64,000 bases of DNA from CAVRTM01 sp963696105 (GTDB taxonomy: Bacteria > Actinomycetota > Actinomycetes > Actinomycetales > Dermatophilaceae), in the NCBI GenBank assembly GCA_963696105.1, contig CAVOIP010000004.1, positions 248,001 through 312,000 on the forward strand, given 5' to 3'. The notes under the pieces are model-generated. The model made no database searches. It had not been told where the DNA came from and worked only from the letters and a program-made list of their open reading frames with translations. How positions within the stretch are numbered: position 1 is the stretch's first letter; the number at the start of each line of letters is the position of its first letter. Shown in pieces: positions 1 to 8,145 of this stretch. Position numbers and translations under genes: made by a program.

Positions 1-270
1 CTCCTCGAAGCCGGTGTACATGACGACACGGGTGCCGGGGGAAGCGGCCAGGACCTGTGGGAGTGCCTCCAGGCCGTCCAGCCCGGGCATCGACACGTCC
101 AGCAGCATGAGCGCGGGCTGGTGCTCCCGGGCCAGCGAGATGGCCTCCGCTCCGTCGGCCCCTTCGCCGACGACACGCAGGGCACCGGACATGCGCAGGC
201 GCGTCCTGATCAGCAGGCGCACCTCGGACGCGTCGTCCACGAGCACGATGGTCGCGGCGTCTACGGGCAC
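1..270 (-). CDS. Response regulator receiver domain protein, partial
   Basis: The 90 visible residues are the first three quarters of a CheY-like receiver domain; the rest lies beyond the window edge. The acidic pair is D12/D13 in ILVDDAS, and the likely phospho-acceptor is D58 in LMLLDVSMPGLDG. The T/S strand (VVMYTG) follows near the edge. GTG at 268-270 is chosen because the domain begins only eight residues later. Without the C-terminus I cannot say whether it carries an output domain or is a single-domain regulator. It is divergent from the GAF-ANTAR genes, so it may share their signalling theme. The receiver domain is certain; the partner kinase is unknown. Confidence 0.85.
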   Translation of the reverse strand, partial: MPVDAATIVLVDDASEVRLLIRTRLRMSGALRVVGEGADGAEAISLAREHQPALMLLDVSMPGLDGLEALPQVLAASPGTRVVMYTGFEE

Positions 271-336
271 AGGCCGACGCTACCCGACGGCAGGCACGTC
301 GTCCGGGACCGCTCCATGGTGTGCAGCCGAACTAGG

Positions 337-932
337 ATGAGCACCACGGCTCGTGGTCTGCCCGCGAGCTCGTGGTCGCCGATGAAGATGGTGGTGCGCA
401 TGGGGTCCGTGCGTGTCGCGCAGATCCTGGCGGGGCTGAACGACGGGCGCTCCGAGGTCGGGAGGATGCCCCAGCGCCTGGTCTCGGCCTGCGCCCACGC
501 TCTGCCCGTCACGGGAGTGGCCCTGGTGCTGATGGCCGATGCCGGACCGGCCGGAACCGTCGCCGTCACAGATCCCACTGCGGGCACGATGGAAGATCTG
601 CAGTTCACCCTGGGGGAAGGGCCCTGCGTGGAGTCGTCGGGCACCGGACGTCCCGTTCTGCAGCCGGACCTGGCCCGTACCGGACCCGCGCGCTGGCCCG
701 GCTTCTCCGCCGCGGCGCTGGAGGCCGGGATCGTGGCGATCTTCGCCCTCCCTCTGCGGGTGGGTGCCATGGGATGGTCTCGGTGCAGGCGGGGGTGAAC
801 CTGGGCGAGGCGCTGGTCCTGCTGCGGGCTCGTGCCTTCGCCTCGGCACGAGCGGTGGTCGAGCTGGCGCGTGACGTGCTCGCGCGGGTAGTCACCCTCG
901 CCCCGGAGCGAGACGATGGAGACGGGCGCTGA
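337..932 (+). pseudogene. GAF-ANTAR regulator gene with internal deletion and frameshift
   Basis: Frame 1 (337 to stop at 796-798) encodes most of a GAF domain, with the typical stretch FTLGEGPCVESSGTGRPVL and then FALPLRVGA. A different frame then picks up the second half of an ANTAR domain (GMVSVQAGVNLGEALVLLRA) and ends at 930-932. Intact family members have roughly 40 or more further residues between these points (the end of GAF and the start of ANTAR). The gap therefore reflects a real deletion of over 100 bp plus a frame change near 765-775, not one missing base. ATG 337 is the first start before the domain. The product cannot bind RNA normally. It lies 60 bp before an intact GAF-ANTAR gene. 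Confidence 0.75.
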
Positions 933-992
933 CGAGCTGGATGGTCGCACCCTGAGGAAGCCTGACTGCACGGGCTGGAACGGGAGAACGAG

Positions 993-1898
993 ATGAGCGA
1001 GCCGCAGCGGCTGGCGCAGGTCTTCGTCGAGCTCGCGGACACGTTGACCGAGGACTTCGACGTGGTTGACTTCCTGCAGACGCTGACCGAGCGCTGCGTC
1101 GAGCTGTTGGGTGTCGACGCCGCCGGGCTGATGCTGACCGACCAGCGAGGCGGGCTGAGACTGCTGGGCGCAACGTTGGAGAGCGCCCGGGTGCTGGAGC
1201 TGTTCGAGCTCCAGATCCAGGAGGGACCGTGCCTGGAGTGCTACCTGACCGGTCGCGCGATCACCAGCGTCGAGCTGTCGGAGGCTCGGACTCGCTGGCC
1301 GACATTCACCCCGGCTGCCCTGGCGGCGGGCTTCGAGGCCACCCATGCCCTGCCGCTGAAGCTGCGCGGCAGCATCATCGGCGCGTTGAACCTGTTCACC
1401 ATCACCGCGGCCCGTCTCAGCGACGACGACGTTGCCGTGGGGCAGGCGATGGCGGATGTGGCCACCATCGGCGTGCTGCACCAACGCAGCCTGCACGAGC
1501 AGACCATCTTGTCCGAGCAGCTCCATACCGCCCTCCAGAGCAGGATCCTGGTCGAGCAGGCCAAGGGCGTCCTGGCCGCGCGCTCGGGCCTGAGCGTCGC
1601 GGAGGCCTTCACCCGGATGCGCGCCCACGCTCGCCGTACCAGCACCAGCCTGACCACCGTCGCGCAGGCGGTGATCGAGGGAACCATCACCGGCGACGTC
1701 CTGACGCCGGCGCGCCTTCCCGCGTTCCGACGTGGGACTGCCCGTATGGGTGACGCCCGGGCACCAAGGTCACAGGGTGCGGTCCGTGCGGCGACCGGTC
1801 CTTGTCCATCCGCAGCCGTCGTCGTATCGTCAGGACATGGCTCGTACGCGAGCCTTCGAGGACGTTGTCCCGGCCCCCGGCAGCACGTCAGTGAGTGA
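993..1898 (+). CDS. GAF-ANTAR domain transcription antitermination regulator
   Basis: The 301-residue protein has a GAF sensor domain at about residues 10-165 (GVDAAGLMLTD, EGPCLECYLTGRAI, THALPLKLRG) and an ANTAR RNA-binding domain at about 172-232 (SRILVEQAKGVLAARSGLSV). ANTAR proteins bind paired hexaloop hairpins in nascent RNA and prevent termination; that role is known for the family, and no target is visible here. A GGAGAACG Shine-Dalgarno precedes ATG 993. The last 65 residues are low-complexity and unlike the family, so the true C-terminus may have been extended by loss of an earlier stop. The ligand of the GAF domain is unknown. Confidence 0.85.
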   Translation: MSEPQRLAQVFVELADTLTEDFDVVDFLQTLTERCVELLGVDAAGLMLTDQRGGLRLLGATLESARVLELFELQIQEGPCLECYLTGRAITSVELSEARTRWPTFTPAALAAGFEATHALPLKLRGSIIGALNLFTITAARLSDDDVAVGQAMADVATIGVLHQRSLHEQTILSEQLHTALQSRILVEQAKGVLAARSGLSVAEAFTRMRAHARRTSTSLTTVAQAVIEGTITGDVLTPARLPAFRRGTARMGDARAPRSQGAVRAATGPCPSAAVVVSSGHGSYASLRGRCPGPRQHVSE

Positions 1899-2000
1899 TG
1901 TGCGACGGGAGCGCTGCGATGGACCTTCTTCTTCTCGGCCGGGTTCTCATTTCCCGATGACCGTGACGCCTCGCGGCCGGCTCAGTCGGCAGGCGATGCG

Positions 2001-2591
2001 GTGCTGTACGTCAGCGGCGAGGTCGACCTGCTCACCGCCCCCGTGCTGCGGAGCCGTCTCCGTGAGGCCGCGTCCGGCGGAAGAGGCGTGGTGGTGGACC
2101 TCTCCGCGGTCACGTTCATCGACTGCGCGGGGCTGACGCCGCTGATGGAGGCCAGGAGAGACCTGGGCACCCGGTTGGCCCTGCGCGGGCTGCCGGACCC
2201 GCTCCTCACCATGTTGCGGGTCTGCCACCTGGAGTCGGCGTTCACCGTCCTCGACGCCGCCGACACCCCGATCGAGGCGCTGCGTGGTGTCGGCGACGAG
2301 CCGGGCGATCGGCGGACGACCCTCAACCTGCAGGAGGCCATGACCAACGCGATGGTCGTCGAACAGGCCAAGGGGCTGCTGATGGGCGCCCTCGGGTGCG
2401 ACGCCGACGACGCGTGGCAGCTGATGCTCGACGTCTGCCGGGCGTACCGGGTCCGGGTCGGTGACCTGGCCACGGTGTTGGTCCGCGACGCCGACGGCAC
2501 CTTCACCGGGATCGCGGACCCGCCGCTGATGCACGCGCTGCGCGCGGTGCTGCCACCGGCGTACGACGCCCGAGCTCAGGTTTCCCAGTAG
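2001..2591 (+). CDS. STAS-ANTAR fusion protein
   Basis: Residues 1-95 form a STAS (anti-sigma antagonist-like) domain: LYVSGEVDLLTAPVLRSRL and the phospho-site region VTFIDCAGLTPL, where the usual serine position appears to be cysteine. Residues about 108-165 form an ANTAR RNA-binding domain (VVEQAKGLLMGALGCDADDA). The arrangement suggests that a partner-switching signal controls RNA binding. The start is uncertain. GTG 2001 leaves almost nothing before the first STAS strand, and the in-frame sequence back to the stop at 1896-1898 has no ATG, GTG or TTG. A one-base error near 1990 joining it to ATG 1957 (MTVTPRGRLS) would give a more typical N-terminus. It is the third ANTAR gene in 2.3 kb. 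Confidence 0.75.
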   Translation: MLYVSGEVDLLTAPVLRSRLREAASGGRGVVVDLSAVTFIDCAGLTPLMEARRDLGTRLALRGLPDPLLTMLRVCHLESAFTVLDAADTPIEALRGVGDEPGDRRTTLNLQEAMTNAMVVEQAKGLLMGALGCDADDAWQLMLDVCRAYRVRVGDLATVLVRDADGTFTGIADPPLMHALRAVLPPAYDARAQVSQ

Positions 2592-2877
2592 CGCATCGCC
2601 GTCTGCCGACACCGCGCACCCCGCAGCCTCGGATGCCGGGCCCGGGAGAGACCGTCGGGGCCGACCCAGCCGCCGGTCCGCTGGCAGGTCGCACTGGGAG
2701 TAGAGCTGCGCCGGCTCATGGTGTGGCTGCGTCGCGGGCAGGGGTGGACGGACGACCGATCCGGAACCTCGGGCGTCGGGCTCCACGTGACCGGGACGAT
2801 GTGAGCGCCGCCCCTTCGGTTCGCGACACATGCGGCGGTCACCTGCGAGCGGCGGCCATTGGTGGCAGCGTCGAGGC
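2592..2877. other. Intergenic stretch without a recognisable gene
   Basis: Nothing recognisable is seen on either strand between the STAS-ANTAR gene and the next membrane-anchored protein. The region is GC-rich, with no clear hairpin-plus-T-tract terminator and no conserved protein motif. Confidence 0.5.
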
Positions 2878-3597
2878 ATGAACGCGCCCAGGCACCACAA
2901 CCCATCCGCGTCAGTGAAGATCGGCTGGGGCACCGCGGCCGCGTTGGCGGCCGTGGCCTGCGTGGTACTGGCGGTGGCCGTGTGGGGAGGAGTCCAGGTC
3001 AGTCGACATGCCGCTGCCGGGGGGCGCCCGGGGGGTGACGGCCGCGGACCAGGGGGCGTTCCAGGGCCCTCAGCGCCGGGCACGGCACCACCCCGGCTCG
3101 ATGCGTGCCGGCACGAGCTGCAGCAGGGTGACCGCCTCGCCGCGGCAGCGGACGCGTCGTACCGCGACTGGGCCAACCACGTGGACGCGCAGCTGACGCT
3201 CGACCAGGGACGGACCACGCTGGCCCAGACCGAGGCCCTGTGGGCGGCCAGCAGGAAGCACGGCGCGACGGACGTCCAGCGCTTCGGGGCCGCCCGCACC
3301 GCCTGGGACGAGGTGGCCGGCGCCTGCTCGTCGGCGTCGGCCACCCCGGGCACGGCGCCCGCTGCCCTGCAGGCGTGCGTGAGCCGGCAGGCCGCAGTGC
3401 GTGCCGTCGCAGCCAAAGGCGCTGAGGTGAACGCGCAATGGGCCGCCCACCTGGTGATGATGGCCCACAAGGCGTCCACCGACGGCGCCGTGTACTCCCG
3501 GCGGTGGCGCCAGATGGTGCAGGAGGCACCGCCGGTCCTGCAGGACTACGCGGGTGCACGCCGCCACCTGGACGCCGCTCCGCGCTGCGAGGGGTGA
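2878..3597 (+). CDS. Membrane-anchored hypothetical protein
   Basis: A 239-residue protein with one N-terminal membrane segment (about residues 15-38, GWGTAAALAAVACVVLAVAV). A Gly/Pro-rich linker and an extracellular domain of about 165 residues follow. The outer part is Ala-rich with regularly spaced Cys in short motifs (DACRHEL, AGACSSA, LQACVSRQ, APRCEG), which suggests disulfide-paired helices. Repeated features such as the WANHVDAQ and QWAAHLVMM helices look like DUF4142-like or sensor-type helical bundles, but I do not recognise the family. ATG 2878 is preferred because the membrane segment then begins at a normal distance. No operon partners are evident. Confidence 0.6.
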   Translation: MNAPRHHNPSASVKIGWGTAAALAAVACVVLAVAVWGGVQVSRHAAAGGRPGGDGRGPGGVPGPSAPGTAPPRLDACRHELQQGDRLAAAADASYRDWANHVDAQLTLDQGRTTLAQTEALWAASRKHGATDVQRFGAARTAWDEVAGACSSASATPGTAPAALQACVSRQAAVRAVAAKGAEVNAQWAAHLVMMAHKASTDGAVYSRRWRQMVQEAPPVLQDYAGARRHLDAAPRCEG

Positions 3598-3684
3598 CAC
3601 GGGCCCGTGCCGTCCCCGCCCGGCGGCTACCTGCACCACCGTCGTGGTCGTCTCACCCCCGGTGGTTCCCCTGCGTCGGGGGGG

Positions 3685-4380
3685 TCACTTTCCCAGCCCG
3701 GCAACGAGGTTGATGGTCGTGGCGATGATGACGACCCCGAAGACGTAGGACAACAGTGCGTGTCGCAAGGCGGTACGGCGGATCTCCGACGTCTGCAGGG
3801 TCGTGTCGGACACCTGGAAGGTCATGCCGATGGTGAAGGCGACGTAGGCGAAGTCGATGTACCGGGGCGCGCCCGGCTCGTTGAACCCGATGCCGCCGGC
3901 TTCTCCGGTGTAGTACAGCTTGGCGTACCTGGTGGTGAAGAGGGTGTGCACCGTCGCCCACGCCAGTGCCACGCTGGTGACGCCCAAAGCCGCGAACAGG
4001 TCCTTCCGGGGCCCCGACGAACCGGCTGCGAGCAGGAGCGCGACGGCGGCCAGACTCGCCACGGCGGCGATGAGCACCAGGACGTCGGAGGTGGCTCGGC
4101 CGGTGTCCTCGCGTTCGGAGTGCAGTGCGGTCTGCTGGGCGTCCATGGGCGCGATGGTGACCCACATCCAGACGGTGAACAGCAGGGCTGCGGCCATCCA
4201 GCCGAGGAGCAGCCCGAGCTGCCATGACAGGAGGAGGGACACCGGCACGCCGACCGCGATCCCCACGACCACCGAGGCCACGACCCGCACGGTGGCGGAG
4301 GGTCCGAGCGGCGGTCCGTCGTACCTCCGGGGTCGGCCGCCACGGTCCCGAGGCCGACCCTCGTCGCCATCGTGGGTCAC
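3685..4380 (-). CDS. DUF1345 family membrane protein
   Basis: The 231-residue integral membrane protein has about five hydrophobic segments: two near residues 30-75, two near 98-145, and one near 205-228. The family signature FAYVAFTIGMTFQVSDT near residues 172-190 is clear. The N-terminal 25 residues are charged and presumably cytoplasmic. The biochemical function of DUF1345 is unknown. The GTG start at 4378-4380 sits six bases after a TACGCT -10 element, so the mRNA is probably leaderless. The gene lies downstream of the PIG-V-like gene on the same strand, about 90 bp away, but has its own promoter. Confidence 0.85.
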   Translation of the reverse strand: MTHDGDEGRPRDRGGRPRRYDGPPLGPSATVRVVASVVVGIAVGVPVSLLLSWQLGLLLGWMAAALLFTVWMWVTIAPMDAQQTALHSEREDTGRATSDVLVLIAAVASLAAVALLLAAGSSGPRKDLFAALGVTSVALAWATVHTLFTTRYAKLYYTGEAGGIGFNEPGAPRYIDFAYVAFTIGMTFQVSDTTLQTSEIRRTALRHALLSYVFGVVIIATTINLVAGLGK

Positions 4381-4386
4381 GGCTCA

Positions 4387-4392
4387 AGCGTA
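4387..4392 (-). promoter_or_regulatory. Leaderless -10 element (TACGCT) for the DUF1345 gene
   Basis: On the minus strand TACGCT is followed by six bases and then the GTG start at 4378-4380. This is the TANNNT spacing that places the transcription start at the start codon. No Shine-Dalgarno is present. Confidence 0.5.
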
Positions 4393-4471
4393 GAGCTCGC
4401 TGGTCACCGGTCCCGGGCTCGGCCCCGTGAGATCGAACGGGTCGACCGGGTGATGGTCACTTTGCTGCTGC

Positions 4472-5728
4472 TCAGGGAAACGGACCGTGGTGTGGCGTGG
4501 AGGTGATGACGACGAAGACGGAGATCCAGACCCACTGCAGCGCCAGCCCGGCAGCGGCCAGGAAGACGACGGCGCCCCGCTGGACACGGGTGGCGGTGTG
4601 GAAGCTCTCCACCTCCGGCCACGGCCACAGCAGCGGAAAGGCCAGCAGCAGGTACCGGATGATGCTCGGCCCCGGCGCTGCGGCGATGAACAGGTACGCC
4701 GGGTAGGCCCACGCCCATGTCCTCACCTCGACTCCCCAGGCACGGGCGGCGGGCCGCCGTACGGCAAGCAAGAGCAGGGCGGGCGCGACCACACACAGGA
4801 CCAGGCCAGGGACGCCGTTTCCCCTCCAGAAGTAGCCCAGCCAGCTGACGACGGGCGTGTTGTGCTGGTAGGCCTTCCACGCGGACATGGTCTTGAGGTA
4901 GGCGTGGCTGTCGTGGGTGACGACGGCGGCGATCAGCGGCCAGAGCCCCGTGACGGCCACGCACCACGGGACCAGCAGCGCGACGCGCCAACGCTCCGCG
5001 GTGGAGAACGGCCCTCGCTCCGCACCGCGGTGCCGGGCCCACCAGTGGGCGGCGACCACGGGCACGAGCGCCAAGGCGATGGGCCGCGTCAGCGCCAGGG
5101 CCAGCGCGACCACCGCGAAGCCGGCGTATCGACGGTCCTGCAGCAGCATCAGGGCGGCGCACACCAGCAGCAGCGCCAGGCTCTCGGTGTAGTCCAGCTG
5201 CAGCGCCGGCGCGGCCATGAAGGTGCACACGAGCAGGGTGGTCGCCGAGGCGACGAACTGGCTGGTCGTCCTGCGCAGGAGCCGGTACATCAGCAGGACG
5301 GCGGCTGCACCCAGGGCCAGGTTGAGCACCGGCGCGACGGTGATGAAGGGCAGGCTCGTCAGGTGTGACAGCAGGGCTGCGCCCAGCGGGTACAGGGGGT
5401 AGAAGGCCCACGTGCTCATGGCCACGTGCCCGGTCGGCCCCACCGGCAGGTGCAGCGGGTAGCCCGCCTCCGCGATGAGCCGGTACCACTGCCCGTCCCA
5501 GTTCGCCGCGATGAGGGCATAGCCGGGGTCGGCGGGCGAGGAGTAGTTCAGGTGGTAGCTCGGGTCGGCTCCGATGAGCGCCACCTGGTGTCGAGAAGCC
5601 ACCTCGACCATCGCCGCGTCGATGACGCGCGTCACCGCAAAGACGAGGAGGGGAAACCACACCCCGTATGGCACGCGCCGGGAGGCGCGACCGGTCCATC
5701 CGGCCGACGTCATCCGCTTGACCGTCAT
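4472..5728 (-). CDS. PIG-V-like mannosyltransferase-family membrane protein
   Basis: A 418-residue polytopic protein (about ten membrane segments) of the glycosyltransferase C/PIG-V type. The first periplasmic loop carries ANWDGQWYRLIAEAGYP, matching the WD-x-x-W/H-Y/F motif typical of PIG-V. The family uses polyprenyl-phosphate sugars as donors, so it probably adds a mannosyl-type residue to a lipid or protein at the outer face of the membrane; the substrate here is unknown. A good Shine-Dalgarno (GGGAGGGG) precedes ATG 5726-5728. The gene appears intact, with no glycan gene cluster immediately beside it. Confidence 0.8.
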   Translation of the reverse strand: MTVKRMTSAGWTGRASRRVPYGVWFPLLVFAVTRVIDAAMVEVASRHQVALIGADPSYHLNYSSPADPGYALIAANWDGQWYRLIAEAGYPLHLPVGPTGHVAMSTWAFYPLYPLGAALLSHLTSLPFITVAPVLNLALGAAAVLLMYRLLRRTTSQFVASATTLLVCTFMAAPALQLDYTESLALLLVCAALMLLQDRRYAGFAVVALALALTRPIALALVPVVAAHWWARHRGAERGPFSTAERWRVALLVPWCVAVTGLWPLIAAVVTHDSHAYLKTMSAWKAYQHNTPVVSWLGYFWRGNGVPGLVLCVVAPALLLLAVRRPAARAWGVEVRTWAWAYPAYLFIAAAPGPSIIRYLLLAFPLLWPWPEVESFHTATRVQRGAVVFLAAAGLALQWVWISVFVVITSTPHHGPFP

Positions 5729-5953
5729 CCTGCCCCTCCCGCCAACGCCCTGGACTCACCCCCATTCAAGGCGTCCACTCCCTTGACGGCCACCCACGCG
5801 TCAGCAGGCGAGCACGCGCGGGTCCCACCCCCGCCGTTCCGTCGCCACACGGGGTCGGTGCTCGGCGGACTCCTGCTCGGTGAAGCCGGGTCCTGTCAGT
5901 GGCCGCGGACAGGATGATCCTCGTCAGCAGGGCCGGGAGCACGGGAGGCGTCG

Positions 5954-6484
5954 TTGCAGCAGGACGCGGTGCTTGCGGCGGTGGTGACCGCGTCGGTGGC
6001 GGTCCTCGTCGCGGTCCTGTCGCAGGTGTCCACCTGGACGCTGGAACACCACCACCGCGTCTACGAGCGCCGGCGATCGGCCCTGCTGGATGTGCAGGAC
6101 GCGGCCCTACAGGTGCGCGGTCGCCTGCGCGACCTCGGCCCGGCCGTCCTCGTGGCGGTGGAGCGGACGGAGCCGGCCCAGCAGGTGGAGGTCGATGAGG
6201 ACGTCCGGGTGTCCACCGCCCGCTCCGATGCGGAGGCGCTGCTGGAGATGCGCCTGGCCCGGGTCGAGAGCACGACGGTGCGCGAGGCCGTCCGTGGCTG
6301 GCAGCGCGCTGCCCGTTTCTCCTTCCTCGGTGGGGACGACGTCACGACGGCCGACGAGGAGGCCGCGTGGGCGTCGATGAACACCACGGTCGCCGACGCC
6401 CTGACGGTTCCCGGCTGGTGGGCGACGCGGGTGCAGGCCTGGCGTCGGCGTCCCGTCAGGCGGTCACGGGCTCCCTGGCGATGA
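5954..6484 (+). CDS. Small membrane-anchored hypothetical protein
   Basis: A 176-residue protein with one N-terminal membrane segment (residues 5-25, AVLAAVVTASVAVLVAVLSQ) followed by a charged helical region (HHRVYERRRSALLDVQDAALQ), likely a coiled coil. The TTG start at 5954 is supported by GGGAGG five bases upstream. The layout is common in actinobacterial proteins of unknown function. The last 29 bases overlap the convergent STAS-like gene. I do not recognise a family. Confidence 0.6.
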   Translation: MQQDAVLAAVVTASVAVLVAVLSQVSTWTLEHHHRVYERRRSALLDVQDAALQVRGRLRDLGPAVLVAVERTEPAQQVEVDEDVRVSTARSDAEALLEMRLARVESTTVREAVRGWQRAARFSFLGGDDVTTADEEAAWASMNTTVADALTVPGWWATRVQAWRRRPVRRSRAPWR

Positions 6485-6755
6485 CGTGCAGCCGGTCGGT
6501 GACCTCCAGCCGCCGGGCGGCCTCCTGGAGGTAGGCGCCGAAGGCGGCCGGCGCGTGCTCGACGTGCAGCGAGCCGGCCAGGCGGTCGACCAGCACCCGC
6601 AGCACCAGCTCGGCGGCGAAGGAGGGGCTGGCGCTCACGAGTCGGCGGCAGTCCACGACGACCTCGGCGCCGGTCAGGTCGCCGGCGAGGCGCTCGACGA
6701 GGGCGTCGGCGAGGTCGCGCCCCGCGACCATGCTGGGTAGGACCAAGGTGGGCAT
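6456..6755 (-). CDS. STAS-like domain protein (DUF4325 type)
   Basis: A 99-residue single-domain protein whose alternating strand/helix pattern (TGAEVVVDCRRLVSASPSFAA, then ELVLRVLVDRL) resembles the STAS-like domains that occur with histidine-kinase-type ATPases. ATG 6753-6755 is chosen because AGGGAG precedes it by seven bases; an upstream ATG would add 23 residues and overlap the preceding gene by 14 bp. It lies directly after the ATP-binding protein gene, so the two probably work together as a switch or signalling pair. Family assignment is tentative. Confidence 0.55.
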   Translation of the reverse strand: MPTLVLPSMVAGRDLADALVERLAGDLTGAEVVVDCRRLVSASPSFAAELVLRVLVDRLAGSLHVEHAPAAFGAYLQEAARRLEVTDRLHVIAREPVTA

Positions 6756-6810
6756 CGCGCGCTCCCTGTCACGTGTCGGGACTGCTGTCAACATGCTCCT
6801 CGCTGTCATG

Positions 6811-7644
6811 CTAGCCCGCGCCACCCACAGCCACGGTGCGCCGGCCCGGCAGGCGCAGCACGCCCTGCACGAGGGTGCCGGGGAACGGCACGTCGACTGG
6901 CTGCCGGATCCGACCGTTGCTAGAGGCAGTGACTGCAGCCCCGCCGGACAGCAGGAACAGCGAGCCCTCGAGCGCGGTCAGCTCGCGCAGCGTCGTGGGC
7001 AGGCCGGTGCCCCGGCCTGGCGCGTCCAGCCGGCTGCGCCCGGACAGCGCCATCCCCACCGCGTCATCGTCGGAGCTCGCTCCGCGCACGGACAGCGTGG
7101 CCCTGAGCCCTCGGCCCGCGTCAGCGACGGCGAACTTGATCGCGCCCACCTGCGGCAGCGTCTGGGCCGCCACGTAGCCCACCGCGCCGGCGTGGTCGGC
7201 GACGTTGAGGGCCATCTCCGCCACGCAGGAGTACAGGACGTCGGACGCAGGGGCGCTGTCCGGACGCACCTTCGTGGCCACCAGTGCCGCCAGCGCTCTT
7301 GCGTCGTCCTCGCTGCCGATGGGGCGCACCTCCAGCAGGTCCGCGTGCCGGTCGCGTTCGAGGACACCGGTCGGGACGTCGTGCTGGATCCCCAGGTGGT
7401 CCAGGACGCGGCCCAGATGCATGCGGCCGGCGTAGTGGTGCGGGTCGGCCCCGCGGGGGGAGAGGACCCGCAGCGGGAGATCCGCGGCCGCATGGGCGTG
7501 GGCGAGAGCCGCCGCGGCGACCAGGTGCGCCGGGTCGACCCACGACCTCGCCGTGAGGTCGAGGACGTGCTGTCCAGCGGTGTGGCGGCAGGCGAGGCCC
7601 GCGAGACCGGGCGGTCCGTGCAGCCGTGCCTCCAACAGTTCCAC
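6811..7644 (-). CDS. STAS-like plus GHKL ATPase domain protein
   Basis: The 277-residue protein has an N-terminal STAS-like region (about residues 20-90) and a C-terminal GHKL (histidine-kinase-type) ATPase fold. The N-box is EMALNVADH at 143-151, the G1 box is D175 in VADAGRG, and the G2 box is GRGTGLP at 210-216. There is no phospho-accepting histidine domain or membrane segment, so it is more like an anti-sigma/SpoIIAB-type or cytosolic switch ATPase than a sensor kinase. GTG 7642-7644 is chosen because AGGGGG lies just upstream; longer versions have unusual Arg/Pro-rich N-termini. It is cotranscribed with the STAS-like gene. Confidence 0.65.
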   Translation of the reverse strand: MELLEARLHGPPGLAGLACRHTAGQHVLDLTARSWVDPAHLVAAAALAHAHAAADLPLRVLSPRGADPHHYAGRMHLGRVLDHLGIQHDVPTGVLERDRHADLLEVRPIGSEDDARALAALVATKVRPDSAPASDVLYSCVAEMALNVADHAGAVGYVAAQTLPQVGAIKFAVADAGRGLRATLSVRGASSDDDAVGMALSGRSRLDAPGRGTGLPTTLRELTALEGSLFLLSGGAAVTASSNGRIRQPVDVPFPGTLVQGVLRLPGRRTVAVGGAG

Positions 7645-7815
7645 CCAACCCCCTGCGCGACGTGGGGACCCGCGCCGGTTGCGCCGGCCGGGTCGGTATC
7701 CCTGCACCGTAGGCAACGGCGGTGACAGCGCTGGGTCCGTTCCGGTCCGTGACGGGGTGACAGGCAGTCCCGGGCAGAATGGTGTGGCACGCACACCGTC
7801 GACGGGGGAGGACCC

Positions 7816-8097
7816 ATGCTCAAGAAGTCAGCTGCACCGAAGAACGCCGGGCGACGGCTGACGTTCGTCCTGCCCGAGGAGTCGCCGGTCGGGCGGGTGA
7901 GCGTGGTCGGCACCTTCAACGACTGGACGCCGGGCGCCCACGTGCTGCGGCGCCGCAGCAACGGCACGCGCAGCGTGTCGGTGACGCTGCCGGCCGGCTC
8001 CACGGTGCGGTTCCGCTACCTGGGCGAGGACGGCCACTGGTTCGACGACCAGGACGCCGACGAGGTGACGTCGGAGGGCGGCACCGTCCACCTCTGA
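7816..8097 (+). CDS. Stand-alone CBM48 / AMPK-beta-like glycogen-binding domain
   Basis: A 93-residue protein that is essentially one early-set carbohydrate-binding module. VSVVGTFNDWTPGAHVL carries the diagnostic GTFNDW, and TVRFRYLGEDGHWFDDQDAD closes the sheet. CBM48 modules normally sit at the N-terminus of branching enzymes, debranching enzymes or AMPK beta; here no catalytic domain follows. A GGGGGAGGA Shine-Dalgarno precedes ATG 7816. It may bind glycogen or a storage glucan or act as an adaptor, but no sugar-metabolism gene lies nearby. Confidence 0.8.
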   Translation: MLKKSAAPKNAGRRLTFVLPEESPVGRVSVVGTFNDWTPGAHVLRRRSNGTRSVSVTLPAGSTVRFRYLGEDGHWFDDQDADEVTSEGGTVHL

Positions 8098-8145
8098 CTG
8101 GGCCGGCGCGCACAGCTCGGCCCGGGGGCTGTCCTGGGCGGTGCA

